DNA of 62,990 nt from Bacillus rhizoplanae (GCF_917563915.1 NZ_CAKJTI010000020.1:1-62990), one strand, 5' to 3'; positions 16,299 to 25,371 are shown, counted from the stretch's first letter. Notes: generated by a model not told the origin, from the sequence alone. Made by a program: numbers and translations.

Positions 16299-18047
16299 AT
16301 GAACGTTGTTATTAGTACGTTAAACGCAAAGTACATTCATACAAATCTAGCAATTCGTTATATTAAAGCATATGCCCAGCCTGAATTTGATTTAGAAATG
16401 GCTGAATATACGATTAACGATCCTGTCATGAATATTGTTACTGATTTGCATAGGCGCAAACCTGATGTAATAGGATTTAGCTGTTATATTTGGAACATCG
16501 AAGAAACAATTGAAGTCATTCAAATGCTCAAGAAGATTAATCCAAACCTTATCATTTTTGTCGGTGGTCCAGAAGTTACATATGATGTGAAATATTGGCT
16601 AAAACGTGTTCCTGAAATCGATTTTATTATTATTGGTGAAGGAGAAATTGCTGTAAAAAATCTTCTATTTGAAATACAAGGTGCACAGCAATTTGAAAAT
16701 CTTGACGGTATCGGATTTATAAAAGCTGATGGTACCCATGTAATAAAACCGCAACGTGAGAAACTAAACTTAAAAGAATTACCATCCCCATATCGTTTTC
16801 CGGAAGATATTCCACATTTAAGTAAACGTATTACCTATATTGAGACAAGTCGCGGTTGTCCGTTTAGTTGTCAATTTTGTTTATCTTCTATTGAAGTTGG
16901 CGTTCGTTACTTTGATCGCGAACGTATTAAAGAGGATATTCGCTACTTAATGAAGAATGGTGCACGTATTATTAAATTCGTCGATCGTACTTTTAACATT
17001 AGCCGTAGCTATGCTATGGAGATGTTTCAATTTTTAATTGATGAACATGTACCTGGAACCGTATTTCAATTTGAAATTACAGCCGATATTATGAGGCCTG
17101 AGGTCATTGAATTTTTAAATACACATGCCCCTGCTGGTTTGTTCCGGTTTGAAATTGGTGTACAATCTACAAACGACCAAACAAACGACCTCGTAAAAAG
17201 ACGTCAAAACTTCGAAAAATTGACGAGAACAGTTACAATGGTTCGTGATGGACAAAAAATCGCACAACATTTAGACTTGATTGCCGGATTGCCTGAAGAA
17301 GACTATCAATCCTTCAGAAAAACATTTAATGATGTCTTTGCTTTAAGACCAGAAGAATTACAACTTGGCTTTTTAAAACTGCTGCGTGGTACGGGCCTTC
17401 GAATTCGGGCAAATGATCATCAATATATATACATGGATCATGCACCATATGAAATGCTCGGAAATAATGTACTATCCTTTGATGATATTCTTCAAATTAA
17501 ACAAGTTGAAGATGTATTAGAAAAATATTGGAATGCTCATCGTATGGATCATACCGTGCCATATGTCATATCTCATACATTTGATACACCTTTTGATTTC
17601 TTCCAAGAGTTTGGAACTTATTGGGATACACAAGGATGGAGCCGAATTGGACACCAACTAGAAGATTTATTCCAACGTCTGTATCAATTTTTACAATCAA
17701 GAAAAACTGCACAACTTTATACGATTAAAGCCTTATTGACAATTGATTATTTACAAAATCATAAATATCGTCCTCGTAAATCATGGATAACGGAACAAAG
17801 GAAAAAGGGAGAAGTAGATTCCTACTATAAAATGATTATGGAACGACCTAACATACTAGGAGACGCATTTGCTGCACTTCAATTGACAGAAAAAGATTTG
17901 TATAAACACACAATTGTAGAGCATATACCATTTGACTACCACCATTACATGAAACATGGTGAAATGATTTCAAAACCTTCCATCCTTGTTGCTTACTACA
18001 ATCCAAAAACAACACAATGTCGATTATACGCAACAAATATAAGCTGA
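16299..18047 (+). CDS. B12-binding radical SAM protein (DUF4080 C-terminus)
   Basis: A 582-residue protein with an N-terminal cobalamin-binding domain (residues about 1-135, with VIGFSCYIWNIEE and IIFVGGPEVTYD), a radical-SAM domain with the cluster motif RGCPFSCQFC (Cys-x3-Cys-x2-Cys near residue 188), and a ~180-residue C-terminal region typical of DUF4080 proteins. The substrate is unknown. GAGGG lies about eight bases before the ATG. Its upstream region is taken up by the IS605-type element, so its promoter may lie within it. Confidence 0.88.
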   Translation: MNVVISTLNAKYIHTNLAIRYIKAYAQPEFDLEMAEYTINDPVMNIVTDLHRRKPDVIGFSCYIWNIEETIEVIQMLKKINPNLIIFVGGPEVTYDVKYWLKRVPEIDFIIIGEGEIAVKNLLFEIQGAQQFENLDGIGFIKADGTHVIKPQREKLNLKELPSPYRFPEDIPHLSKRITYIETSRGCPFSCQFCLSSIEVGVRYFDRERIKEDIRYLMKNGARIIKFVDRTFNISRSYAMEMFQFLIDEHVPGTVFQFEITADIMRPEVIEFLNTHAPAGLFRFEIGVQSTNDQTNDLVKRRQNFEKLTRTVTMVRDGQKIAQHLDLIAGLPEEDYQSFRKTFNDVFALRPEELQLGFLKLLRGTGLRIRANDHQYIYMDHAPYEMLGNNVLSFDDILQIKQVEDVLEKYWNAHRMDHTVPYVISHTFDTPFDFFQEFGTYWDTQGWSRIGHQLEDLFQRLYQFLQSRKTAQLYTIKALLTIDYLQNHKYRPRKSWITEQRKKGEVDSYYKMIMERPNILGDAFAALQLTEKDLYKHTIVEHIPFDYHHYMKHGEMISKPSILVAYYNPKTTQCRLYATNIS

Positions 18048-18072
18048 TTAACAAAACTGAGATAATTTCACA

Positions 18073-18113
18073 ATGAACAAGGGCTTTCTACCGAAAGCCT
18101 CTGTTATTCTAAC
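18073..18113. terminator. bidirectional terminator
   Basis: AACAAGGGCTTTC / GAAAGCCTCTGTT stem between the radical-SAM gene and the convergent DeoR-type gene. Confidence 0.6.
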
Positions 18114-18891
18114 AAATAGTCCAGCGAATCCCCGCTCCCTTTACTTCTTCTTCAAAGCTATGCGGCATGCTTTTATCACAAATAACATGGTGTATATCTG
18201 AAAATCCAGAAATGCGATAATTTCCTTTTATACCAAGCTTCGTATGATCACATAAAATAAATGTTTCTTCTGCCTGTCGAATCATAGCTTCTGATAACTT
18301 CGCTTTCTCTAATTCAAAGCTCGAAACTCCGAAATTAGGCAAAAGTCCATCAATTGAAATGAATGCTTTATCAAAGTGAAATTGATGAATAGCTTGCTGA
18401 GAAATAGAACCTGATACTCGGCAGTGCTTTGGAGCCACTTTTCCACCAATAAACATCACTTGACCATCAATCATTTTCTTATTAATAAAAGAAATTAATT
18501 GCATTGCAACAGGAAACGAGCTTGTAATAACAGTCAAATTTTTTCGGTAAATGAGATATGGCACCATTTGGAGTGGCGTACTACCATCATCAATAACAAT
18601 GACATCACCATCTTCTACAAAAGTTGCTGCTTTATAGCCGATACGTTTTTTTTCTTCTAAACATAACATTTCTCTTTCTAGCATTGGAGGATCCACTTTA
18701 GTCCTTGGCAATCCGACTGCTCCCCCATATACTTTCTTCAATTTCTTCTCGCGATCTAAGTCTCCTAAATACCTACGAATTGTCTCTGTTGATACCGAAA
18801 ATTCTTTTGCAAGCTCTGATACCTTTACTTTTCCTTTTAACTCTACTTGCTCAATAATAATCCGCTTACGCTCTTCTCCAATAACAGACAT
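18109..18891 (-). CDS. DeoR family transcriptional regulator
   Basis: A 260-residue repressor. The N-terminal HTH is VSELAKEFSVSTETIRRYLGDLDREKKLKKVYGGA, typical of DeoR proteins, followed by the sugar-phosphate isomerase-like sensor domain with VIVIDDGSTPLQM and FISIDGL. GGAGG lies seven bases before the ATG. No sugar-catabolic genes are adjacent, so the inducer is unknown. A 33-bp palindrome about 285 bp upstream is a candidate operator. Confidence 0.88.
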   Translation of the reverse strand: MSVIGEERKRIIIEQVELKGKVKVSELAKEFSVSTETIRRYLGDLDREKKLKKVYGGAVGLPRTKVDPPMLEREMLCLEEKKRIGYKAATFVEDGDVIVIDDGSTPLQMVPYLIYRKNLTVITSSFPVAMQLISFINKKMIDGQVMFIGGKVAPKHCRVSGSISQQAIHQFHFDKAFISIDGLLPNFGVSSFELEKAKLSEAMIRQAEETFILCDHTKLGIKGNYRISGFSDIHHVICDKSMPHSFEEEVKGAGIRWTIC

Positions 18892-18981
18892 GACTTCACC
18901 TCCAGTTATACAAATTCATATTTCTCTTCTATGTAATACTACTTCTCCGTTCATAATAAGCTCTATTTTTCATCTTTCGTT

Positions 18982-19035
18982 TTTATCTTGCTATTCGCGG
19001 GTAGTATGCCCCCACTGATGGAAGTTTCACTTTAT
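18982..19035 (-). repeat. 54-bp bcr1-like mini element
   Basis: TTTAT-bounded, same 54-bp length and same junction (GCAGT-type end joined to CCCCCACTGATGGAAG) as the copy at 1177-1230, with several base changes in the left half. Confidence 0.8.
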
Positions 19036-19069
19036 TGCCACTGTTTCTTCTTTCTTTGGACTGCATCCT

Positions 19070-19091
19070 ATAAAGTGAAACTTCCATCCCT
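19070..19091 (+). repeat. bcr1 end fragment
   Basis: ATAAAGTGAAACTTCCATCC, the outer end of a bcr1 element, 34 bp away from and inverted relative to the end of the 54-bp element, so the two can form a hairpin. Confidence 0.65.
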
Positions 19092-19173
19092 ATTGTTAAA
19101 ATTCCCCTTCATGCTTTGCCCTCTCCTTTTTTTCATATGTATAATTTCAATATAAACGTAAAATGTAAAAACC

Positions 19174-19206
19174 ACATTAAACAAAGATTAATCTTTTGTT
19201 TAATGT
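19174..19206. promoter_or_regulatory. 33-bp near-perfect palindrome, candidate operator
   Basis: ACATTAAACAAAGATT pairs with AATCTTTTGTTTAATGT apart from one bulged base. On the minus strand it is just upstream of a TTTACA -35-like box and ~285 bp before the DeoR-type gene. An operator for that regulator is the simplest reading; a terminator is possible because a T-rich tail follows on the plus strand. Confidence 0.45.
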
Positions 19207-19311
19207 TTGTTTTTGTGTAATAGGTTGCTATTCCTATGTTTTCTCCCCTCGTCTTCGCCTACAACATAACAATAAATTTACAAACAATTAAAAATTCTAT
19301 AAAAAATCCCG

Positions 19312-19346
19312 CAAAAAAAGAGGCGTTTATAAAAAACGCCTCAGTT
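19312..19346 (-). terminator. terminator of 50-aa gene
   Basis: GAGGCG...CGCCTC stem followed by seven T on the minus strand, overlapping the stop codon of the gene at 19341-19493. Confidence 0.85.
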
Positions 19347-19493
19347 TTTCTTGCCTTTTTTTGAGTTGCGATTTGCATATTTTGCAACATTTTCATTTTC
19401 GTACTCTACTGCAAATTCCGCATCCGGCAAGCTTTCTTTAGGAGTTTGATTGTTCTTTGCAGCTGCATTACGACTCACCTTGCGTTTTACCAT
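19341..19493 (-). CDS. small basic protein (50 aa), possibly spore-associated
   Basis: Begins MVKRKVSRNAAAKNNQ, has a central DAEFAVEYENENVAKYAN segment and ends SKKGKKN. AAGGAG lies nine bases before the ATG, and a strong terminator overlaps the stop. The lysine/asparagine/alanine-rich composition and the EFAxE motif recall small spore proteins (the FGTEFASE motif of gamma-type SASPs), but I cannot place it in a named family. Confidence 0.7.
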   Translation of the reverse strand: MVKRKVSRNAAAKNNQTPKESLPDAEFAVEYENENVAKYANRNSKKGKKN

Positions 19494-19670
19494 ACGAAAC
19501 ACTCCTTAATTCTTTATATAAAATCAATGCTTGTAGTACTAATATGGACATTAAAACTTCACTCTATAGATGGTAACTGTTAACAAGTTGCGAATATGCA
19601 ATGTGAGGAAATGCTATAAAATAGGAAGGTCCATATGCCTTTCCACTTTTATAAACAAGGAGCGGTAAAT

Positions 19671-20006
19671 GTGAAAAGAAACCAACCGATCGACTCTCCG
19701 ATTCTTGATGAAACAATTCCGCATCAAATGAATTTTCCTTCTTTTAAAGGAACTGGTATCACGATGCAACCACCATTCACCAATGAGTATGGCGTAATTA
19801 TTGGTGACAGCCAATATAATTCAGAAAATAGTCCCCTGAACAATTGGAGTGATGATATTGATCCTGCTATTATGGCCGGAGACCAATGGATACATCCAAC
19901 AAATGATATCGGCTGGATTGCTGAAGAAAATCAAGACTTACTGCAAAAAAACAATAATGATGCAGAAGAAACTTTTATGCATCCGCAGTTTGGTATTAAC
20001 GATTAA
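19671..20006 (+). CDS. DUF3905-like protein
   Basis: A 111-residue acidic protein starting at GTG 19671, nine bases after AAGGAGC; an ATG twelve codons upstream lacks a ribosome site. It is rich in Pro, Asp, Asn and Trp: DSPILDETIPHQMNF, PPFTNEYGVIIGD, LNNWSDDIDPAIMAGDQWIHP. It is soluble with no cysteines. I believe this is the DUF3905 family of Bacillus, recalled from memory; function unknown. It is followed by a strong terminator shared with the opposite potassium-channel gene. Confidence 0.65.
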   Translation: MKRNQPIDSPILDETIPHQMNFPSFKGTGITMQPPFTNEYGVIIGDSQYNSENSPLNNWSDDIDPAIMAGDQWIHPTNDIGWIAEENQDLLQKNNNDAEETFMHPQFGIND

Positions 20007-20010
20007 TGTA

Positions 20011-20047
20011 GAAAAGCGATTCTATGTTATAAAATAGAATCGCTTTT
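20011..20047. terminator. bidirectional terminator
   Basis: Perfect 10-bp stem GCGATTCTAT/ATAGAATCGC followed by five T, between two convergent genes and touching the stop of the TrkH gene. Confidence 0.85.
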
Positions 20048-21396
20048 TATCCAACAATAATCCGTTCTTTTGGATACTTATATCGAAGTGGTCTCTCTTT
20101 GCCCCCAATTACAAATATGAACGTTAAAATACCAATTCGCCCGATAAACATGAGCACAATCAATACGAGTTTTCCAACTGTTGTGAGTTCTGCTGTAATT
20201 CCGGTCGATAAACCAACTGTTCCAAATGCTGAACATACTTCTACAAACAGATTCATTAATGGAAATGGTTCCGTTATACATAACACAAATAGTGCTACGG
20301 CACATAGCAAAGCACCCATCAATGCAACAACAAATGCTTTTATAATATCTTCTTCGTGTAATTGTCTCCCAAATACCCGTACACTTCTACCACCTTTTGC
20401 AAAGGTATACAATACGAGGATACAAACTGCAAATGTTGTTGTACGAATACCACCACCGACAGAGCTTGGAGAAGCGCCAATAAACATTAATATACTCATA
20501 AAGAAAAGTGTTGGGGGCGAAAATTCTTGAATATCCATCGTTGCTAAGCCGCCACTTCTTGTTGTAACAGATTGAAACAATGTATAAAACAACATTTCAT
20601 GCCATGATTTTCCACGTAAAAAATGATTCCACTCTAACAAAAAAATAATGATGGTTCCAACAACCACTAAAGTAAAGAATGTTGTCGTTGTGAGTTTTGT
20701 AAATAATGAAAACCGAAATAATTCATGTTTCTGTTTACCTATATATTGTTTCACTTCCATCAATACTGGAAAACCAATTGCCCCTAAAATAATAAGAAGC
20801 ATATGAATAATTTGTACGATATAATCTTCTTGGTACGGTACAAGCGATTGTCCCGTCAAATCAAATCCACCATTCGTTGTAGCACTAACAGCCGCAAAAA
20901 AGCCATGAAAATATGCTTCCTTCCAATTAGGGAAGTAACGTAAAAATCTTGTTCCTAATAACAGTGCACCAATTACTTCAATTGAAACAATTAATATTAA
21001 AATAGAGCGCATTAAATGAACAAGTCCCGCTAAATTCCTTTGATTTTGGTCTGCCATAATTAAACGCCGCTGCTGCAGGCCTATTTTCTTTCCTGTAATC
21101 ATCCAAACAAACGTACCAAGCGCCATAATACCAAGGCCACCTAATTGTAAAATAAGCGCTAATATAACAATACCTGCTGTAGTAAATGTATCTGGAATCG
21201 ACACGACAGATAAACCTGTTACACTTACTGCACTAACAGATGTAAATAAAGCATCAATAAATGTCCACTCAACTTCTGGTTTTATAACAAATGGCATGCT
21301 TAATAATATAACAGACACAATAACAGCAATACCATAAAATAAAACGATGAGCTGTACTGGTCTTAAATGTTGTAACCATTTCCTAATACCTTTCAT
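20047..21396 (-). CDS. TrkH/KtrB family potassium uptake protein
   Basis: A 449-residue integral membrane subunit for K+ (or Na+-coupled K+) uptake. The four pore-loop filters of the TrkH/KtrB fold are visible as SVSAVSVTGLSV, AVSATTNGGFD, QSVTTRSGGLATMD and SAFGTVGLSTG, with glycines in the filter positions. The length fits KtrB rather than TrkH. It starts 12 bases after the FAD-oxidoreductase stop, so they are probably co-transcribed. No KtrA gene is in the window, so it would use a partner encoded elsewhere. Confidence 0.9.
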   Translation of the reverse strand: MKGIRKWLQHLRPVQLIVLFYGIAVIVSVILLSMPFVIKPEVEWTFIDALFTSVSAVSVTGLSVVSIPDTFTTAGIVILALILQLGGLGIMALGTFVWMITGKKIGLQQRRLIMADQNQRNLAGLVHLMRSILILIVSIEVIGALLLGTRFLRYFPNWKEAYFHGFFAAVSATTNGGFDLTGQSLVPYQEDYIVQIIHMLLIILGAIGFPVLMEVKQYIGKQKHELFRFSLFTKLTTTTFFTLVVVGTIIIFLLEWNHFLRGKSWHEMLFYTLFQSVTTRSGGLATMDIQEFSPPTLFFMSILMFIGASPSSVGGGIRTTTFAVCILVLYTFAKGGRSVRVFGRQLHEEDIIKAFVVALMGALLCAVALFVLCITEPFPLMNLFVEVCSAFGTVGLSTGITAELTTVGKLVLIVLMFIGRIGILTFIFVIGGKERPLRYKYPKERIIVG

Positions 21397-21408
21397 TCCA
21401 TCACTTCT

Positions 21409-22611
21409 TTAACTTTTTTTACGACGAAATATTTCGAAATCTGAACTACTGCCATGTGTAAATAATTCCTGAAATATTTTTGCAAATACCATACTATAAA
21501 CGGTACCATTTCCGCCATAACTTAATGCATAATAGAGGTTTGCAATTGATTCATCCTCTTTCAGAATGGGCATTCCATCATGTGTTCCGCCAAATATTGC
21601 TGCCCAATAATATTCTGCTTTTACGTGTTTCAACTGTGGAAATAATTTTGATGTTATTTGAACAAGAAGATTTCTTTTATGTAGTAGATGTGTGTCACCA
21701 TATTTTTGTAACATACTCGGTTCATCTAAGCCACCGATTATAATTCGATTCTTATACGTGCGGCAATATAAATACGGACGCGCAGTTTCCCAAATTAACG
21801 ACTGCTCGTACCATCCTTCAAAATTTGGTTGTTCATTTGTGACAATTGCATAGGAAGTTTCCAAAATTGCATTTGCTTCTTTTTTTATCTGTTGCGTTTC
21901 GTATCCTGTAGCTATAATAACAGCTTTAGATATAATTTTCTTTCCATTTTTAGTATAACAGATTGTGTCTTTATGAACAGATTTAATATGAATAATCTCT
22001 GTATCCTCAAAAATAGCCGTTCCATTCTTTTTTGCTTTATGAATAAGAGCATGTGCTAACACATACGGATTCACTTCCGCATCTCCTCTTGTGTATAAAG
22101 CAGCTGGTTTTGTAAATGAGTAACGTTTCGTTATATCTTCTTCTGTAAAAAACTCAACAGGAAAATCATAATATCTTAAGGTTTCATATTCTTTTCTTAG
22201 AAATGAAACATCATCTTTATTACTTGCATAATATAAGCTTCCTCTACGAATAAATTCAGGATCTATATCGAGTTTTGTTACTACTTGCTCCAAAGTATCC
22301 AGCGCATCATAACATAATCGATATGCCCGAACGCCTTTTTCTTCACCAAATGTATGCACAAACGAAGTTAATGATTTATCTTGAGTGTATTGTAACAACC
22401 CTGTATTCGCAAGCGTACTTCCACTTGCAGCTTTCCCTTTATCTACAACTGCCACTTGTAGTCCAATTGCCGATAACATATATGCAAGATGAGCACCCAC
22501 TTGACCACTTCCAATAATAAGCACATCACATATCATATCATTTTCCAGCTTTTCATAACAAGGTACAGAAATCCCTTCATCCCAAAACAATTTTCCAAAT
22601 CGCAGTTTCAT
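21409..22611 (-). CDS. FAD-dependent amine oxidase/DAO-type oxidoreductase
   Basis: A 400-residue flavoprotein. The start at 22611 (MKLRFGKLFWDEG) follows GGAGAG; longer frames upstream run through a terminator stem. The FAD-binding motif is VLIIGSGQVGAHLAYMLS followed by VAVVDKGKAASGSTLANTGLL. The late motif YYWAAIFGGTHDGMPI fits the DAO superfamily (deaminating oxidases or ThiO-like). No C-terminal Rieske domain is present. Substrate unknown. First gene of a likely operon with the K+ channel. Confidence 0.8.
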   Translation of the reverse strand: MKLRFGKLFWDEGISVPCYEKLENDMICDVLIIGSGQVGAHLAYMLSAIGLQVAVVDKGKAASGSTLANTGLLQYTQDKSLTSFVHTFGEEKGVRAYRLCYDALDTLEQVVTKLDIDPEFIRRGSLYYASNKDDVSFLRKEYETLRYYDFPVEFFTEEDITKRYSFTKPAALYTRGDAEVNPYVLAHALIHKAKKNGTAIFEDTEIIHIKSVHKDTICYTKNGKKIISKAVIIATGYETQQIKKEANAILETSYAIVTNEQPNFEGWYEQSLIWETARPYLYCRTYKNRIIIGGLDEPSMLQKYGDTHLLHKRNLLVQITSKLFPQLKHVKAEYYWAAIFGGTHDGMPILKEDESIANLYYALSYGGNGTVYSMVFAKIFQELFTHGSSSDFEIFRRKKS

Positions 22612-22673
22612 GAAATCTCTCCTATAAATAAAGATGTCTTTCTTTGTCTTGTTATTTTTCTTTATTTTCCATA

Positions 22674-22706
22674 AAAAAATCCAGCTAGTTTTCACTAGCT
22701 GGGTTA
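22674..22706 (-). terminator. terminator of phaRBC
   Basis: CCAGCTAG-TGAAAA-CTAGCTGG followed by a T run on the minus strand, 120 bases after the phaC stop and before the FAD-oxidoreductase start. Confidence 0.85.
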
Positions 22707-22829
22707 TACTATAACGCTCTAACAGCGGTATTTTTCACTTCTCTCAATACCAAGTCGCCCGTATGAGCCCGATTGGCTCAACTAACTATCAGTGGGAAAA
22801 ATCGCCCACTGATAGAAGTTTCGCTTTAT
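22707..22829 (-). repeat. degenerate bcr1-like element
   Basis: ACGCTCTAACAGCGGTA, GTCGCCCGTATGAGCCCGAT, TTGGCTCAACTAACTATCAG and CACTGATAGAAGTTTCGC are diverged bcr1 blocks. The TTTAT end at 22825-22829 contains the TAA stop of phaC. Confidence 0.7.
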
Positions 22830-23911
22830 CTTGAACGTTCCTCAAGCCAATTACCAATTGTCGGATATGTTTGTTTCACTGCCGTTCCTCCGTATACAAT
22901 TGACATATGCCCTGTCGGAATACACACATATTGTTTATCAACACTGGAAATATGATCTAACAATGCTTCTACTTGACATGGAAGTGCAATATGATCACGT
23001 TTAGCAGAGATATTCAATACATTTGCTTTAATATTTTCTAATTTCACTTGTTGGCCACGAATGATAAGTTCCCCTTTTACTAACTTATTTTTTTGGTAGA
23101 ACTCACGAATCCATTGACGATATGCTTCTCCTGGAAACGGAATTCCATCCGCAACCCATTTTTGAACTAATCTCCAACTTTCTACAAACCGTTCGTTTTC
23201 TGAGCGATCAAGGAGCGCTACGTACGGACCTACAAAATTCGAAAGTGGTTTCAACATTTTATTTCCAAAGTCAATCATTTCTGGAGGGATATTTCCAAGT
23301 GTATCAACTGCTTTATCTAAATTAAAATATTTTTCATCTAATAATGGTCCATATAAACCTGTATCTGAAAAGTCAAATGGGCTCGTCATGAAAATTAAAT
23401 TACGAATTGGCATATGCGGATGAAGCGCAGCATAAATAGAAGTTAAGGTTCCACCCATGCAATAACCAAGAAGAGAAATTTCTTCCGCATTTGCTGTACG
23501 CAATACTTTTTTCACAGCTTTTGCAATGTAATCTAGAATAAAATCATCAAATTTCAAATGACTATCTTCTAAACCAAATGTTCCCCAATCTAGCATATAC
23601 ACATCAAAGCCACGGTCTACTAAATATTCCACTAAACTATTCCCTGGCGTTAAATCCATAATATACGGCTTATTAATAAGAGCATAAATTAACAAAATAG
23701 GAACAGAATGTGTTTTTTCTTGTTTCGGAATGTAACGATATAACTTCGTCTTATTTTTTGTCCAAATAACCTCTTTCGGTGTTAAGCCCACTTGCGGCTC
23801 TGGTTCACGAAGTAACACTTCACTTGCTCGTCTAAAGCGTTTATATGCTTTTTGATATTCCTCTGGATATAACTCTAATTGTTTTTCCCATTCCGTTCTT
23901 AATGTTGTCAT
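22826..23911 (-). CDS. phaC: PHA synthase catalytic subunit PhaC (class IV)
   Basis: Polymerises (R)-3-hydroxyacyl-CoA into polyhydroxyalkanoate at the granule surface. The nucleophile is in the lipase-like box LLGYCMGGTL (Cys about 151); the catalytic Asp and His are in SAKRDHIALP and PTGHMSIVYGG. At 361 residues it is the short form that needs a partner subunit, here PhaR. The start is the ATG at 23911, eight bases after AAGGAG. phaR-phaB-phaC run in one direction. The TAA stop is part of a bcr1 TTTAT flank. Confidence 0.96.
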   Translation of the reverse strand: MTTLRTEWEKQLELYPEEYQKAYKRFRRASEVLLREPEPQVGLTPKEVIWTKNKTKLYRYIPKQEKTHSVPILLIYALINKPYIMDLTPGNSLVEYLVDRGFDVYMLDWGTFGLEDSHLKFDDFILDYIAKAVKKVLRTANAEEISLLGYCMGGTLTSIYAALHPHMPIRNLIFMTSPFDFSDTGLYGPLLDEKYFNLDKAVDTLGNIPPEMIDFGNKMLKPLSNFVGPYVALLDRSENERFVESWRLVQKWVADGIPFPGEAYRQWIREFYQKNKLVKGELIIRGQQVKLENIKANVLNISAKRDHIALPCQVEALLDHISSVDKQYVCIPTGHMSIVYGGTAVKQTYPTIGNWLEERSR

Positions 23912-23952
23912 TTTCACAACTCCTTTATTTTCATTTCTTTTCTTTCAGAAAG

Positions 23953-23990
23953 AAAGAAGTGCATACCTATCATAGACATGCACTTCTTTG
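23953..23990 (-). terminator. hairpin between phaB and phaC
   Basis: AAGAAGTGCAT pairs with ATGCACTTCTT in the 87-base phaB-phaC gap. It may partially terminate or stabilise the upstream message, setting the phaB/phaC ratio. Confidence 0.55.
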
Positions 23991-23998
23991 TTGTTAGA

Positions 23999-24742
23999 TT
24001 ACATATATAAACCGCCGTTAATATTTAATTGCTGTCCTGTAATGTATGCACCATCGCGGCATAAATATACAACACCTTTTGCAATTTCATCTGCTTGACC
24101 GAAACGTTTCTTCGGAATTTTCGCTACGATTTGCTCACGAACGTTTTCCGGAACTTCTGCTACCATTTCCGTATCGATAAACCCTGGGCAAATTGCATTT
24201 ACTGTTACATTCGTTCTTGCATACTCTAACGCTAAAGATTTTGTAAACCCAATCATACCAGCTTTTGCAGCTGAATAGTTCGTCTGCCCAAATCCACCAG
24301 CTTGTCCAATAATAGAAGAAATACTAATAATTCGTCCTTCTTCAGCTTCTGTTATGTATGGAAGTGCAGCACTTGTTGTATTGAATACGCTGCTTAAATT
24401 CACATCAATAACGCGATCCCAATCTTCACGGTTTAACTTTTTAAATGTACGATCTCTCGTAATACCAGCATTGTTAACTAAAATGTCTACTTTTCCAAAA
24501 TGCTGTACTGTTTCTTCTACAAGACGCTTTGCATCCTCTAATTTAGAAACATCCGCTTGACAAGCATATACATCATGTCCTTCTTTCGCTAGCTCATTCA
24601 CAAGGTTCTCAGCAGCATCTTTACTGCTATTGTAATTAATCACTACTTTTGCACCTTCTGCTGCTAGTGCTACTGTAATTGCTTTTCCAATCCCCTTTGC
24701 TCCACCTGTTACAATTGCTACTTTTCCATGTAATTGAGCCAT
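23999..24742 (-). CDS. phaB: acetoacetyl-CoA reductase PhaB
   Basis: NADPH-dependent short-chain dehydrogenase making (R)-3-hydroxybutyryl-CoA for PhaC. Cofactor motif TGGAKGIG, NNAG at the core strand, catalytic Ser in SSIIGQ and YSAAK with Tyr/Lys, and the PGFIDTEM loop. The start at 24742 (MAQLHGKVAIV) follows AAAGGGGGAG and gives 247 residues, normal for the family. Second gene of phaRBC. Confidence 0.95.
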   Translation of the reverse strand: MAQLHGKVAIVTGGAKGIGKAITVALAAEGAKVVINYNSSKDAAENLVNELAKEGHDVYACQADVSKLEDAKRLVEETVQHFGKVDILVNNAGITRDRTFKKLNREDWDRVIDVNLSSVFNTTSAALPYITEAEEGRIISISSIIGQAGGFGQTNYSAAKAGMIGFTKSLALEYARTNVTVNAICPGFIDTEMVAEVPENVREQIVAKIPKKRFGQADEIAKGVVYLCRDGAYITGQQLNINGGLYM

Positions 24743-24844
24743 TTTTGCTCCCCCTTTGTTATAATTCGCGGCCACATGATGGATGAGCTTTGCCTAGATG
24801 AACACCGCAATGCATACATACATTTATAAATGATATACCGCCCT

Positions 24845-24875
24845 AGAAAGAGGTGCTCCCTTCCTCTTTCAGAAC
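24845..24875 (-). other. hairpin in phaR-phaB gap
   Basis: GAAAGAGG...CCTCTTTC on the minus strand, with no T-tract. Possibly an mRNA processing or stabilising element within the phaRBC transcript. Confidence 0.4.
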
Positions 24876-24894
24876 GAATATATATTTAACGAAA

Positions 24895-25371
24895 TTATTT
24901 TTTATTATCGTTTTTAGCTTGTACCGCTTGTACTGCTGGTACTTGTAACTTTGCTAATACTTCATTTTGTTTTTCAAGCAGTTCAAAAATTTTATCTAAT
25001 TTATTTTCTAATGTACGAATATCTTGTTTCACTTTTGTGACATCACGCTTTATTGTAGGAGATTGTCCAAGAGACTCTATCTTTTCTTCCAAAAACTCTT
25101 CGATATTGTCAACTTTGTTTTCTAAATTAATAACAAGAGAAGCAACTCTGGCAATATCTTCTTGCGTTGGGATATTCACTTTCTCTAAATATCCCTTCGT
25201 TGCATCATTCATCATCTTTTGATAAAACAAGTTCAAATCTAGAACGCTTCCCATCCATGCAGAATACTCTTCTGTCTTGACTGTTTCATTAAGCGTTTTT
25301 CCCCAATACTTTTCTGTCTGTTCGTAAACTTCTTTCCAAGCTTGTAGTGGATCGAGTTTTTGTTCAATCAC
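24895..25371 (-). CDS. phaR: PHA synthase subunit PhaR
   Basis: The non-catalytic partner of class IV PhaC, 158 residues. It starts with GTG ten bases after AAAGGAG. The sequence is helical: DPLQAWKEVYEQTEKYW, then a long coiled coil (VINLENKVDNIEEFLEEKI, TKVKQDIRTLENKLDKIFEL). The order phaR-phaB-phaC is the Bacillus arrangement. It is divergent from phaQ, with the phaQPJ promoter in the 190-bp gap. Confidence 0.93.
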   Translation of the reverse strand: MIEQKLDPLQAWKEVYEQTEKYWGKTLNETVKTEEYSAWMGSVLDLNLFYQKMMNDATKGYLEKVNIPTQEDIARVASLVINLENKVDNIEEFLEEKIESLGQSPTIKRDVTKVKQDIRTLENKLDKIFELLEKQNEVLAKLQVPAVQAVQAKNDNKK

